64,000 nucleotides of DNA from Icerya purchasi (GCA_039619475.1 CM077116.1:371222294-371286293), one strand, 5' to 3'; counted from the stretch's first letter, positions 22,035 to 36,388 are shown. Numbers and translations: made by a program. The notes: a model not told the origin generated them from the letters alone.

Positions 22035-23513
22035 CCGTAACAGAGAAGCTAGGAATAGGAAGTTTGTTTATTAAATTTTTCTATTTATTGCATCTCTTAA
22101 CATCGCAATGCTTACGAACATACCGCTGTCATCGTTAGATAATTAATGTTCCATTTTTTTTTAAAATTATTTCCTCGTCCGATCACAATTATGTTTAGAG
22201 AATATAGTGTAAAATTGTTATTTTAATACGAGCAAAACTTCTATTAGACAAATGTAATTGGGTTCTCGGAAATGGTTTTAACAGTTTCGATGAAATTCAC
22301 GAATTAGGGGTTTTTAGAGTCGGTCGAGATCTCATCGTTGAGAATATTCTACGAAACGAGCAATTGTAAAGGAGAGACGACCAATGTTTAAGTGATTATC
22401 ATGATTGTCGTGATTATTGTGATTATCGTATTTTCAGGCTTTATTAAAAAGTAAGCAAAATTCTCATTTCCCATGGTATAAAAGTATAATTTCGTGAATG
22501 ACTACGTTATTCTCAGCCCGAGATATGATATATTTTTTGTCCCACGATTATGTCTTGTGACTTTAAATATAAAAGATCACAAAGATTAAATGCTGTGTTG
22601 CACAACTGCTAATTTTTTTTTTTTTTTTTGTTTCATAATAAATAACGGGGAAGAATGTCGTAGTCAATTGAAAACAGTTTTCTTCTAAAAGAATTTCAGA
22701 AGAAAAAAGATTGGTGGTCAACCTTGCAAGGTCCGAAGGGCTGAGTTTTTATTTACTTACGGATTTAAATATAAGTTATACGCGACGTTGTAAAGTTATG
22801 GGGGGATGGTAATTTTTGGCTTATGAATTTTGGATTTAATTTTTTGTAACGCGACAATACTTCAACACAAATGTTGCAATACGTATGTAAAAAAAAGTAG
22901 TTTACGCTGAATAAAAAAATTAAAATTTCGAGAATGAAATATATTCGCACATTTATAATATTAAATATTACGCGAACTAGCGTACATTATCAAAATCCGA
23001 AAAATACAATTATGCAACTTTCGCATTACATGCGTATTGTATTTTTACATGTGCATAAACACTTTAACTGATCCGCAAGTTTTGAATGCACAAGGTACAC
23101 TTATATAGTTATAATAAACAGATAGAAATAATTAAAAATAGTGATTTTTTTAAGGGTTTTGACGGTTATTTTTATGTGTTCCTTTTTCTCAGTAACTAGA
23201 AAAGATGTTGCGCTTTTGAGGACAACCAGATCCAATCTTAGTACACACTTTAACATAAAAAATTTCAGAATCGGATTCGTAGTTGTATGAGTATGAGCAA
23301 TTTTTGAAGGCTCCGTGAAGATAACATGTTTTTCAGTGCATATAGAAGTCTACAGGTCATTGTACTGACGTAAAACAAAAAAGCTCGTGTCTATTTGTGG
23401 AGTTTAATTCGCTGAAAAAAGTTAAAAAAAGAATGAACCCAATCGATACAAAAAGGAAGGTACGTAGAGTTCGAAAAAGTACATTATGAAAAAAAAAGCT
23501 TTAAAGTTGAACA
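22035..23513. other. Mostly featureless; may include the 3' flank of the Mutator-like relic
   Basis: No gene is seen. The block at about 23150-23300 resembles untranslated sequence of a DNA transposon and adjoins the Mutator-like relic, but terminal repeats could not be matched. Confidence 0.35.
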
Positions 23514-25400
23514 TTATTTCTTTTGAGAAAGAAAAAGATTAAGAATATAAATGACTTCCAGCTTGGTAGAATGAAGGATCGTTCGGATCCTCTTCGGAAC
23601 TGTAGAAATCTTCAAGAGCTTTCCTAGCTCTATTTTTCCGTTGTCCTGCATCATTGAACATTTCTTCAATGGAAAATTCGCTCTATTGATCCGATCCATA
23701 TGTTTTCTCTTTTCATCGCGGCTATGCAATTATCGTCGACTCGCATTCCAAGGCGATGAAAAATCCGACATTTTGTTACATTTCCTTTACTAAATGAAGT
23801 TACGGCTTCATAAATACCGAATTTCAAGGTATTACTAAGGCGAACGAATGATGTTTTTGGAAGGCGTGTCCAGATGACCGAGTTTACCGACTCATCCGCA
23901 TTTTGTGTTGCCTTATATGTAAGCACTCCGATCGGTAAGATCTTTGAAGATTGGTTTCGATTTCAGTCATAATTGCTTCTGGTTAGTAGTCGTCATGATT
24001 GTATATTTCGTTTAACAACGCCATACAGCTTTCTGATACTTACACCAGCTATACGAACCTTTTGGACAAAGACCATTTTCATTGCTTGACCAAAAATGAA
24101 AATATGGTACCCAAACAGCGCGTTTCATACTTTCTAAATCCTCGGTGTGGCTTCTGATTGCTTGGTCGTAATACTGTTGAATTTTGTTTATAAGGTGACT
24201 TTGCCATCGATAGTTTTTTCATCACTTAGTGTTTCACTACCAAGTGCTTTTTTCAGCTTTCATAATCGAGATCCCATCTGTTTTTGAGTATGGCCGACGC
24301 ATTCTAATGCATTTCATAATTGGATCCGTACTCTACGGGGTTTCTTTTCACAGACTGCTTTGAATGCTCTGGAATCACCATCTCCTAGATAATTTTTGTA
24401 TCGTACATTATACTTCCGAAGCGATCTTTCATAAATTTTTACAACACCTTCAACTTCCATTCCGACACTTGTACCGCTATAATTTGCTACACAATTGTCG
24501 TCGTGAATAATAAGTATTTTCACAAGTACAAAACTTGGATAAAGTTTTGCAGTTTATAACTCGACGACCGGTAGTTACACTAGTTTGGCTGCGACAACTC
24601 CATTGACAGAAGTGTGTGTCCATGTTTTTGCCACGATCCATCGAATGTCGTATCAATATCTCGTATCATCGCCGCTGAGTTGTACCGCTTTTCAACCGCC
24701 TCATCCATTGATTCACGGCATATCTGTTCTTTTTTTTTGCGAACTGAGTTGGGGGGTGGTGGTGGTAAGTTCATGATTTCGAAAAACTCTTCTGTGCTTC
24801 TGATTCTCCTTTACCAATACTCCCCCCCCTTAGACTAATCGAATGTTCAGGTCGTAGAATGACACACATCGTTATCATCTAATTTGTAATCATGTTTATC
24901 GAAATTACATTTGAATCGATCAGTAAGAACATACATCACATCTTTATGAATATTTTCAACTAATCCATCGATTCGTTTCATGTATACACTTTCACCGGTG
25001 GTTGATGACTAATTTTCCAAGAACACATTTCATTGAGCAACTCGTTGAAAGAATTCAAATCTACGACCAAGTACAAAAAAGGAACTTCCTTATTTGAAGT
25101 AAACTGGTCATAAATTGATCTTCCACATTCCGTTTCGACGATGAACATATCGAGTTGTTTAGGATCAGCAGTTTGTTGCTCTGCCGACGTATAGCTTTAC
25201 TAGGATCAGTTTCGGCAACAACATGTTTCGGTACGCCAACGTTGGTACCTTTTTTTTTTTTTTTTTGAAAATTCGTTGACTTCTCGGCACATTTACACGT
25301 AAAATATTATTCAAACCACTAATACGAACTAAATTCATCATAACAGTAATGAAGTCGGTTATCAGTTCTCGGAGCAACGCCTAACCATCACCCAAAACGC
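23514..25400 (-). pseudogene. Mutator-like transposase relic
   Basis: Pieces of one protein appear in order on the minus strand. At 25377-25165, LRELITDFITVMMNLVRISG. At 25144-24980, a CGRSIYDQFTS frame. At 24774-24580, RDIDTTFDGSWQKHGHT. At 24523-24314, CVANYSGTSVGMEVEGVVKI followed by YKNYLGDGDSRAFKAV. At 23926-23666, QNADESVNSVIWTRLPKT and TLKFGIYEAV. DGSWQKRGHT, NYLGDGD and TQNANESVN-IW are hallmarks of the Mutator-like transposase domain proteins common in arthropod genomes. The D in DGSW and the D in GDGD are likely catalytic acids. At least four frameshifts and stops, plus a T-run insertion at 25251-25267, kill the gene. The protein would cut and paste its own element. Confidence 0.65.
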
Positions 25401-28335
25401 ATGTGCACTCTGGGTTTTTACGTTGCCTTCACATTGCGCAGTTCACATTTTAACCTCACGTGGAGCGCTACGAGCGAGGAATTGCCATTCAATTTCATAA
25501 AAACAGTATTGCCAAATTTTTTGAATAAAATGATAAGTATAAAATATTACATATCATTTTGAAGGGAATCAAATGGAGGATTCAAAAATGCAAAAAACCC
25601 AATTTCCGATTTTTTGACGAAAATTGATTTCTGACAGCGCTTAATTTATCAACTGACGACTATATTCATCGGAAACGTTTTCGATTTTTACCGTTGAAAC
25701 TTTTTGTTTCAAAAAAAAAAAAAAAAAAAAAAAAAATGTAAAAGTTACTTCTTTAATAATAAACGAAAAAAGATGTTGTTACACATACTTTGAGGGGAGT
25801 AGATAACGTCAGAACAGCTGCAAATTATTAAAGAACGATTTCTAAACAGCGACTGTGGTTATGTTTGCGCCGATAGCGCTCATTAATTGTAAAGATCTGA
25901 ATTTGTTGCAGTGTTGTATATTGGTCGAGACGGAATTGCTTTCTTAACGTAATGGGAGAAAAATCGATCAAAGTTTTCTATCGGGAAAAGTTAACACTGA
26001 AAGCCATGCAGAATTGCTAGATGCGAAATAAGTTTGCGGTTTGATCTACCGATCAAACGGATAGAAAATTGAAAGCTCATCCGGCGGCAGTTAATGAATC
26101 TGGTGCCAATGCTGTACAGCGGTAATAGCCGCACATTACACGTTGCACTTATCGGAAGCATCGCCGCGTCCGAAGAACGGATTACGGAATTGGATGTAAA
26201 TTACTGTAGAAAAAACTTGGGCACGAGCTACGTGCTACGCTATACTTTAGCACAGCTCGTGCAGGCTGCAGCCTAGAGAAAGAACAATGCCGAAATGGAA
26301 ACAAAGAGGAAAATAGAACGAGTAGTAATGGCACACGGTGAAGTGAAGGCAAATGCAGCGAGTAAAAATGTCGGAGAAGGAGCGTGTAACTTGAAGGAAG
26401 GCCGAAGAAGAAGGAGCGAGAGAGAGACGAGGTCAAAAACGCGTGCATCATCATCGGGCCATGGCGAGTAGCAGCGGTGACGGCAGAATTGGCCATCGAA
26501 CGCATGCGATTATTGCAGAACGGAACATCAGGAATGCAGTTCTCCAGGTCAGGTCTTCAGTCGAGCGCACTGTCTGTATCCCTCTGCCGGCAAGTGGCAC
26601 GTCAATAGGGAAATACTTCTCGCAGACTTTTTGCTTTTATGTTTTTTTTTTTTTATGTTTCTTTTGTTTTGTTTTTTTTTTGTTCTTTCCTCATACGAGC
26701 CGTATAACACGTGTGCCTAGGCTCCGCGTACGCTGATACCCGTGTACCTTTAAAGTATAACGACAGTTCACATAGGCAGTAACTAGGAGCAAGCGGGAAG
26801 TTGGCGTAATTAGATTTTCCGGTTGTTTCCAGTCTTTTACTTTTTTCCCCTTAAAACATCTTTCCTCGTAAATTTTTCAATTACCGCGTGTTTTTTAGTT
26901 GTTTTTGTTTGTTAAAGTTCCAGTGGTCTTCCGAGGATAGCGGAATTTGGTTGTGAAACACACGGTGGAAAACAAAAAGATTCCCCGACTCTTCTAGAAA
27001 TTTCCTTTTCCGTATTATCGAAGTTTTCCCTCCAACGGACGTTGCATTTGGACGCGGAATTCTGAGACAATTGCCATTTTCCCGATGTCTTTGCACACAA
27101 GACACGGCTAGAACAAATTTACAAAAGAGATGGAAAACTTGTGCGCTCGCAGGCATCTGCGACAGTAACGTGAAGAGCACAACACAAGGACACAGTATTC
27201 CTCAATGTCATACTTTAGAGATTTTCTTCATCCTTTTAAATATTCCCGCGAAAAATATTCACCGGCTTCATGCAAATTAAAAGTTTATATATTTTATAAA
27301 TAAATAAAAAAAAATAAAATACCAAAAAATAAATTCTAATTCTAAACAAGTAATAATATTATTAATTTTAACTTAATTAATTACAATTAATACTAACAAA
27401 AAAAAAAAATAAATAAATTCTAAATCCAATTAATTTTTTTAGCGAATCACTAGAAGCGCGTTGATAATACAATGACAGTGTAAACGGCCAATCAAAACGA
27501 AGCACTTAATGAACCAGTTACTTATATTCTTTGATCGACGGCGCATTGTATACTGCACCGCTATAGATCCGTTTGCAGTTACTTTATATATGTCGCATCT
27601 TTCATACTATTTTTCTTCCACAACTACCACGTCCATATCGAATCGAGAAAATCTAAATCAAGCCGGTTTAAATATTGTCAACGTACTTTCACTTTAAATA
27701 TCGCTACTTCTCTTTGGAGTGGTCGGGTTTATCTTTCTTGAACTTGCAGATTCTATGAAATACTACACATCTATAATAAACTTTTCGCCCTGATAACATT
27801 TACGATGGCATAATTTCATTACTGATGTTTCAGTTTAACACCTAGTCACCTTCCAGGGCTGAAATTTTTACACTGAAAAGTGAATTATTTTGTTATCCAA
27901 TATACCATAAATGAAAAAAAAAACTCGAAATCAGGTTGAAACAGTTTTCTTAAATGACGAACCGTCCGCAATCAGCTACAGTGCGAGCGTCTTCCCCGCA
28001 TTATCCTCCGTCTCGTTTGCGAAAATTACATTGGCACACAATTGGTCTTTAAAATAAGAAAAAAATTAACACTGATTGTAATGGTAGTTTTAACGGGCCT
28101 CAATCGTCTATAAAAGCGTATAACGTCATATCAGCGGGAAATAGAGAATTGGACGGAAAAATGTGAGTAATAAATCGGCAAGTTGTGGACCAGCTTGTAG
28201 TACAATAAAGTCTGAATTGTTTCTAATGAGGAACTATTTTCGAAATATTCCCAAAATTTTTCTTAACTAGGGAAATAAATCAGTACTGAATTTGTGAAAA
28301 TGTTGAATATTATAAATACGAAAAATATTCACTCA
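25401..28335. other. Gene-free stretch
   Basis: The part up to about 25640 may be the 5' flank of the Mutator-like element. A run of 27 A lies at about 25711-25737. AT-rich low-complexity DNA is at 27290-27440. No gene motif was found. Confidence 0.4.
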
Positions 28336-28631
28336 TAGTCATCTCCTGTCCAGACAACCTATTCCACAATGTTCCAATTGCAATTCTCTCCTGTTACAAT
28401 CCAACATTTACTCGTCAGCTGTCCCACCTAAAACTTATACCGAGCACAAATTCTCCAGTCGTCCAACCTTTCCGAAATCCTGTCTGATCGCGACAACAAA
28501 ATTGAGCGCCTCCTATGTTTTCTCAAGACCACAAACATATTTCACTCCATCTAACTCTTATCTTATCCGTGCCTCTGGCCTAGGCGGCAGTACACGGCAC
28601 GCTAATCAAAGAAGAAGACGAAGAAAAAATA
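28336..28631 (+). mobile_element. LINE 3' end of a second RNase H-type family
   Basis: One frame reads QHLLVSCPT, stop, NLYRAQILQSSNLSEILSD, then ERLLCFLKTTNIFHSI and a stop. The pattern (H-hLhxCPxY ... LLxFLKxTxhFxxI) is the usual extreme C-terminus of arthropod LINEs with RNase H and a terminal zinc motif (I/Ingi/Vingi-like). A short 3' UTR ends in an (AAG)n-like tail at 28610-28631. One internal stop and a severe 5' truncation make it dead. It differs from the family at 7970-9120 in both C-terminal sequence and tail. Confidence 0.65.
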
Positions 28632-29100
28632 ATGAACTAATTTTAACTTTTAGCGCGATTTTTTTCAGGTGTGAATTTAAATTAAAAAGATGAAATGTCA
28701 TGTTGCCTGCTCGAACGATCATAAAGCCCATAAATTTCAGAAATATTACGAAATGAAATGGCACTGGAAACATTTTAGGTGCTTCTAGCTTGTAATTGTC
28801 CGGCAATTAACGAGGAATTTAAATGAGACAAAAAGAAAAGCATAAAATGAAATGGAAATAAGTTTAAACAATTACCAAAATGGGAGACTGAGGAAACGGC
28901 TCAAATTTCTGGCTACCAGACTATCGGAAACTGAAGTTTAAGCGGAGAGTAAAATGTAAAAGTGCAGCGCGATAAAGGACAAGATCTAAATTGCTATGCT
29001 GACGACAGGGGAAAACGTGCGGTGATTTATTAGGCCGTGATCATCGATCACAGATCCATCTTCTCGAACTAGTTATCGTCTTCCACTATTATCATTATTA

Positions 29101-29134
<34 letters not shown>

Positions 29135-32100
29135 GTGTTTATTTAAGTAGAGAGATATGTACAAGAGCTCGACGATATTATTGATTAATAGGTATCCTCT
29201 TATTAGTATTAGAAAACGACGAGCTATCGGCCGGAATCGAACGTGATGCGTACTTGATCGAACGGCTCGTTCGGAATAAACACACCGAGTCAGAACAACT
29301 CGAAATGGGTGGTCTGAAGATGGGGAGATTGATCGCCGCAGCCGCCTTGATGGGAAATTATCAAGCGGTCCATAACTAATTTGCTCTCGAATACAAACTT
29401 TCGTACGTCAATACGCTAACTAGAGGACGGCAGACTATACTAACATTGTACAGACGTATCGGTAAATATATAAATATCGAAAAACGTTCGCCGACTTCCA
29501 GCAGATGCTATCAATTCAAATTAACCTATTAAGTGTAGACAGACTACAAGCAGGATCACGCGTTCCGGCCACTCCTAATTAGCCGCCGCGCGTTCGACAT
29601 CATTTCGCTATTTTTATAACAGCTAATTTGCGCCTAGCACATACACAGCCCATCTCCACAACTACCACTTTCAGTTTCTCTTCCATTTTAATTAAATAAT
29701 TTACACTATTGTCGTCGGTGCGAGGCGGCAACTTTTTTAATTGCTGGAATTCTACTCGCACACTAGATTTTACTGAACGCGGCGATATTAACAAGGGAGA
29801 AAACCAAACCCCACTATTATCATTCCACTAGACGGTAGAGCCTCTATCTCGTGATTCACGGCGTAATAAAGTATCTTCTTCTTATCATGCGGACACTGTT
29901 TCTTTCACGAAGGCAAGGATTTACCGTCAGCAGTTATTTCCTCGTCGATTCGTTGTTCTGCTTCGCATCAGAGAAGATTTCTAATCTGTTCAACTTGTTC
30001 TGGCCGAATTACGAAGGCCGACGCTCCTTATGTCTCCGTGTTTATTGCTTTGCCCGTCCTTTACATATCCTATTTCGGCAGACATTTCCTTTCAATGATT
30101 TCATAATGTTGGCTCGTCACGAAGTCTAAACAGCTAAAAATTAGGCTGTTACTGATCCATGTTAAAAAACGAATCAAAAATAAGAAAATTACCTAGAACA
30201 GGAAATGAAAAAAGTGTGAAGGTACGATGGATAAGAAATGGACGGATTAGGAATAAGCGAAGGTAGAAAGACGACCCGTGGTTTGACGACGACTGGAATT
30301 ACAGTTGATTGCTTCTGTTTGTTCAGGAAGTTTCCGGAAATTAATATTAAACTAATAATGAGGATAAGCTTCGATACGATTTTTTTCTTTTTTTTTAAAT
30401 TATGATACTGTAATAATCGGGACTTGTAGTTTTTTAATGATGAAAGCGAGAAGAGCCCGGAATTGCATTATAATTTAAATCTTTTATTTTCATCAAGCGG
30501 TATCATTCTGATTTTAAATTACAACAGAGAAAGAGAGAGGGAGAGAGAGACATTTTTACAAACAGTTTGGATCTGTCTTTAGTTACAACGTCTGCAAATG
30601 GGACGTGTTCTTTATGATGGGTAGGTATGCCCGATCGGCAGTGTTTTTTCATCTCGGCGATTTGTGGTAAATAATGATTTTTCCCATAGCATCTATGATA
30701 GTATGGAGTCTGAATAAGGAGTATTTGCATGTCATTTTTGTTGTATGTGACGGATGGCGGACGAAAGGGAAATGGACATTCGCAGTGCAGATTTCATACA
30801 TTTGAATTAGTAATTAGGATAAGTATTTTATATTGCAGTTGTTAGTCGGTAATAGTTAATGTCCTCTTTCCGTCGTAGGACCTTGAAATAATTTGTCAGA
30901 ATTTCGATGTTTCCATGGCATTATGAAGGCATTAAAACCATACTTCTACGGCTAGTTATAAAAGTTCCGACAAACTTTTTACAGCCCCTCCCGGAGCCTT
31001 GGAACTTTTTAATCAACTGGCATTGATGAATATTCATACGCGCGCAATCATGGATAATTTGGAAAACTTATGTTTTAATTAAGATTTTATTCTTGTTTAA
31101 TAAAATATTAAGCCTTTACAACTTATAAATTTTATTTTTCCTATAACTCATATCCTCTTTCTATCAGCTTGCCCCTCCCTGGCTCATCGGCTGGCGACGC
31201 CGTTGTCTGGGTTTGGATTGTATCTAAAGTTTTAGACACTAGTAGCTTGCTGTATACCATAAAACAGCCGTTATCAATGTAAATTTTATATGATCGGAGG
31301 ATAAGACGTTTTTTCATAAGAATTCTCTGTTTAAAAGTTTACTTCGATTACTCTGAATTATTTTTTTGGTTACGATACGAAGGTATTAAGATTTCATTGG
31401 TTTATTAAAATTTTTTATAAGACGAGATTTCGTTGGTTTTAGTATTTTTTACGGTAACAATTTTTTAGTTTAATTAAGATGTATAGGAAAAAATTATATT
31501 TTTAATCGAACCGGTGTGTGTGTTTGTAGAGATAATTTTTCTTTACGTCTTATTTTTCTAATTAAACTACTGAACAATTATTACGGTCAAAAAAAGTATT
31601 AAAAACAACGAACTTATATGTACATTTAGGCTCTGGTATGGAAACGCTAGAGAAAAGACATTAATAATAAAATCAGCAGAAATTTATTGACACGACCGAG
31701 ACCAGAGCCCTGTAGGCAAGTCAATATTTTCCGTCATAGCCGTTACACTCAAAATGAACCGAAAAAATCTAAGGGCGTATAAACGCGATCGATTATGAAA
31801 TAAAAATTGAATTTTTACCTAGACATATGCAAGCAAAGACTGCGACAAGACTGTTGGTTGATTACAGTCAGAGATGGCCACGAGAATAAGAAGATTTTCA
31901 CAGTTATATTTCTGGCAATTTGGCGGAATCGCACGCTCAACTTTTAAAATATCAACCGAAATTAGTCAAGTACGGAGCAAGCTGAATGATATTTTAATGC
32001 TTCCTATAACGAACAGTTATGTCGCTGATTTAAAATCAGCCGTGTTCTTTAAGATTTCCCAATGTGTTTTTTGAGTTATGTTGTCGAAGAGTCAAATCGT

Positions 32101-33989
32101 AGTAGTGGCTTCGATACTACCAGGTGCGAAAAACGCATTAATTAAACTCTCAAGTTCGATCTTTTAAGCTCGCATACGATCATCTATTACGCTTTTAACT
32201 ATAAAATGGGATTTTATCATTCATTAAATTTACGCTATTAATACAGTTAATAATATTATCCGCTCTTCCGATTCAATTTTTTTATTAAGGATAATACGAA
32301 AATTGTTTTATTCTAATTACTCTCTCTCCCTCGCTTTCTAAGCTTAGGTGACTTCCAATATTCAAAGCAGTCCCATTTTTGTCGAAACAATCGAAACCAC
32401 TTTCAGATATACTAACGTGTGAACCGCTTGATCAATCTCTAACATTCTGATATAGCTGTAGAGCTAACATCTTATTTGTTCCCTCCCGATAGTAACCAAG
32501 TTCATTGCCTGGTGACGCAGTTTCAACGCCACAATCTCTGCCGTATTAATATCGCCGTGATGGCGAACGTGTGAACATCTGACCACACTGAATGGCTAAA
32601 CAAGAAATAGCAGACGCACAAGCGCGACCAACGGGGATACTCGATATAAATAAAATATCTACGCACTTACGAATCAGACGATAAAAAATGGTTCCGAAAT
32701 TATTCTTGCACAACGTATATTCGCTCAGAGATGTAACCGCCGGACTGGAAAACAACTTTTCTATCAACAATGCGAGTAATTAAACAACTTCATTTAGTGG
32801 GAGGGCTGAGCTACTAGTAAGGCTTCAAAGTGTTTTACGCGGTCACGCCTCTCACAAACTTTACGAGCTAGCGGAAAACTTAATTAATCAACCTTAGTCT
32901 GATAGTCTAACTTTCGATTATCTAGCGATCCTCATTCAATCGTTTTCTCTGTACCGGTAAGCTACCTTTGCCGATTAGATTTTTTCCGGAAAGACTTCTG
33001 TCCGATATACGACAGAGCAAAAATAAATTGCAGTTTCGTAGCGAGTTTTTCGCGATGGAACTTTGAAAGGGCAAAATAGTGACACAAGTTTAATGAATGA
33101 GAATCGGATTTATAGTGTTGAGCACATTTTATCAGATGGTAATTTCGGTGACAATTGGATAAGAATAATTAAAATCTTGACGCTGATTTTGGCAGTTTTT
33201 CGAACGACGTTCAAATGACTGGATCCTTTTAAATCCGTTCACAGTCGCAAACGGACTTGACTTCATTTTTATTGACCCTTTTTTTTCCTTTCTTTTATTC
33301 TTCTTCTTCTTTTCAATCGATATTCTTTAGAACAGATGTTAGATATCGTCATTTAGCTTCCATACCGTCCAGATCATACTTTTTTCTTTCCTGCCATTTT
33401 GACACAAGGATCATGAGCAAAAAAAAATAAAAAAAAAATCGGCTACAGTAGAAAAGAATCAGTCTTAACTGAAAAATTGAATAAAAAAAAAGGAAATTTC
33501 ATGTTCTTCTTTAAATAAAGGTGACAGACTAGAGGAGCTTGGCTGGTTTTGCTTTCTCAGGAGCAGAGTGAAGGTATGCTTGGCTAGCAAACTGTAACCG
33601 TTATTTCCGGGAATCGTCCTATTTCGGACTTTATGCGGCTATCGCAGTAGAGTGTATACATCGTTAACATCTGAAAGTGAATGCTGTGTGCCAAAGAAAA
33701 ATCAGAGAAGGACAGGCGGAAAGAGTTGGTCCCCAATATTTTTTTCAAATCTATTAGACTTAGGTATATTGCGAAGAAAATATCGACTGTACAATATCCG
33801 TTAAACCCTTTTTATATCAAAGGTCATACTCAAAGAAACAACATTTAAGATTAATCTATTATAAATTTGACACGATTTTTTTGGTTAATTCAGAGATCTT
33901 TTTACTTCCAAAAACTACAACGGTCAATTCAGTTTTAAAAATTAATCCGTGACTGCACTGGCTCCTTAAAATGTCGCTACAACTTGATT
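28632..33989. other. Gene-free stretch
   Basis: Contains an (ATT)n microsatellite at about 29094-29133, a (GA)n tract at about 30528-30550, and otherwise unremarkable AT-rich DNA. No coding motif on either strand. Confidence 0.45.
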
Positions 33990-34480
33990 AATTATGGCGC
34001 ACGTCAAGCGATAAATAAAAAACAAAAAAAAAAAAAACAATAAACGAATAAATAATTTACCGCTGGAACATGAATCGGAAAAAAAGGAATCGGCTAAAAA
34101 TCGTTGAAATATGGAAAAATAATTAGCAAAAAAAAGCTGGTAAAACAACGAAAAAATGGAACAGCTGACGCTAGGAAAATTATTAAAGCAGGGGGAAGGG
34201 GTCACAAAGGTTGTTGGTAAGGCAAAGTAAAACAAGTCAGGGTCCGAGAAAAGAGACGGATACAGATCAGTCAAAAAGTCACGGTACGAACGATAAGAGA
34301 AACTTTGGGAGAAAGATCTGCCTAAGAAACGACAATTTAGTGCAATGCCAAAGATCGTTAATGTGTCTCAGTGGCCAGAGATCCAAAGCAGATCGGATTG
34401 TAAATTAAGGAACGGATATGAAGAATAATAGAATCGGAAGAGGGTTCAGGGAAAACAGACGAAATAGCTCATAAAACACT
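33990..34480 (-). mobile_element. RNase H-LINE family, degraded fragment (copy F)
   Basis: On the minus strand PSSDSIILHIRSLIYN matches PSSDFFILRIRSLIYN of the copy at 7977-9035, preceded by AISS as in that copy. After a frame change DLLWISGH, stop, matches DLLWVPGH of RNase H. Further on FLTDLYPSLFSDPDLFYF matches FWSDVYPSSFSNNRSFYL, and PTTFVTPSPCFNNFPS matches PTLPSHPWFSEFPS. Order and spacing follow the reference copy, with several frameshifts and stops. The RNase H first half and the 3' tail are lost or too diverged to see. Confidence 0.75.
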
Positions 34481-36157
34481 TTTCGAGATACAGTAATATC
34501 GGAGACATTCATAATGGGTGGTCACTTTCCGAATTCGCTACTATGTAAACAAATTTTCTAGTTAGCAAAGTACTCGAATTCTGGAGGAAAAATGAAAACG
34601 TAAGGAAGAAATAAAATAACAACCGTAGTATATGGACGACGGAGTGAACAACGGATCGTATCGAATCATTAACGAAATTTTATCCGGTCGAATTTGATAA
34701 CACGGCGTGGATAGCCATAACGAGCGAGTGACGAAGCGGTCGCTTAAAAGAGTAGTTCCAACACAGGAAAGAATTCGACTTTTTCCTAAATAAATCAAAG
34801 CTACGAAATAACGCGGGAAAAGTATATAAAAAACCCGCTCGCTCGGAGGCTTAAAAATTCGACGGAAGCAATATTGCGACTTTGCGTGGTTTCTTTGTCA
34901 TTTTGAACTTTATTTTTTTTTTTTTTTGCTTTTTCTTCGAAAATAAAACATTTTAACTTACCGTATCGAAGAGTCAACCCCTATTATTCTTTCCTTTTCT
35001 CGCTTTACGCCGTGCCAGCACTGCTGAAATTGTTTAAGTGGAATAATCTGATTGTTAGCGGAATCGTTGAAATGTGAAAGAAATAAGAAGTTCGATACGC
35101 GGAAAGATAATTCAAAAATCGTATTTCCGTAATGTTGCAAGGGGATCTGTCTCGTTAAATTACGAATATTTGTTCAGGAAATCTGCATTAAAAGTAAAGG
35201 CCGTCTCAGAAGTAGACTACATCGTAATAATAAAAGTCTCAGCATCGGACTGGGGGTAATTTTATCCTTCTATTTAAGCGGTACTGACACTGAGAAGAAA
35301 GTTAGGTCAAACAAGACTGGAATAGTATAAAAATCGAAAGAGAGGTAAATGTAAAAGCTGCAACTTTGCAAGGAGTAGGACCTTTTCGACTTTATTCAGG
35401 CGATAAAGTGAAAAGAATTTGCCATTAGGCGAGTGCGAAAAGTAGGCAAGTGAAAAAAGGTCGTAGCGAAAGGGGAACTCAATCTAGCCGATCTCGGCAG
35501 TTTTAATGAAGAAATAGGAGAAAAGTTGGTTCGAGAGAGACAGATCGAAGATAACTGTCGGTCGGGCGCTTCACAATGTTTATTAGAACAGTCAACTTTC
35601 CTTCGGTCATCTTTAATTTTTCATTTTTTTACGGTCTTCAGCTATATTTCAAACTGAGTAGAACTGGAGTGACTTGGTCCCCCCCAACTCCCAACCCCCT
35701 CGTCAGAATAAGTAATCCGTAACGTTGTCGAATTTTTCAATTGACCTACCCTTTAATTTTCCCGATTAAAAGAACATAAACGCGAAAAAAATCTAACTAC
35801 AGGAATGAAGATTACACAAGTAAAACCATGATAGGACTGTGAAGGATGGAAATTTTTCAGACGATTTTTAGGTGTTTTTTTTCTTTTCTTAATAAGGTTA
35901 AATTTTTCATATTCGTCGTAAAAGAAGAAAACCGCAATAATCTCGAACGAGACAAAAACAAACATGTACATTTACATTCGCTAAAAAATAGCCAGCAACC
36001 GTACCGTAGTTAGTTAGGCGGGGTCTTTTATTCTGGTTCGAATATAGATATAACAATTAGCTGATAAGCGACACTTCTCTTAATCGTTCTACAATCTCTG
36101 CAATTTGCCGTTTTCGTTTTAACTACAGTTTCCTTCCCGTATCCTTTTCACGATTTT
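34481..36157. other. Gene-free stretch
   Basis: No gene is supported. The beginning (34481-34800) may contain further badly decayed 5' sequence of the LINE fragment just below it. Confidence 0.35.
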
Positions 36158-36388
36158 CATCTACTTCTACTCCCTTTTGTCCTTTTCATTTCCCTTCTAA
36201 TTACTTTCTTTGCGGCTTTGATATCGTCATGTTTTATTTGAACGTACGGTATCTTTTCTAATGGGCAATCGTCCTTCCACTCTTTTCTATTAAAACTCGG
36301 TATTCCTAATCCTCTTACCGGATTCCATTCTGCTTCTGTTATTCCTGCCCTTGAATTAATTTTATTCCCTGTATCTTCAAATGTTTAA
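36158..36388 (-). pseudogene. Unidentified coding-like relic
   Basis: A minus-strand frame open for about 76 codons without an ATG at its start, with protein-like, non-repetitive composition: TEAEWNPVRGLGIPSF, then RKEWKDDCPLEKIPYVQIK and a basic end. I do not recognise the family. It may be a gag-like or other transposon fragment; it has no visible splice signals. A word match, GACGATT(G/A)CCCATTA, occurs at about 54365 on the same strand, close to LINE copy D, but does not extend. Confidence 0.25.

Noticed and set aside
26182..26505. Another RNase H-LINE fragment on the minus strand
   Set aside because: Leu/Ser/Phe-rich composition is similar, but I could not align any specific motif in order.
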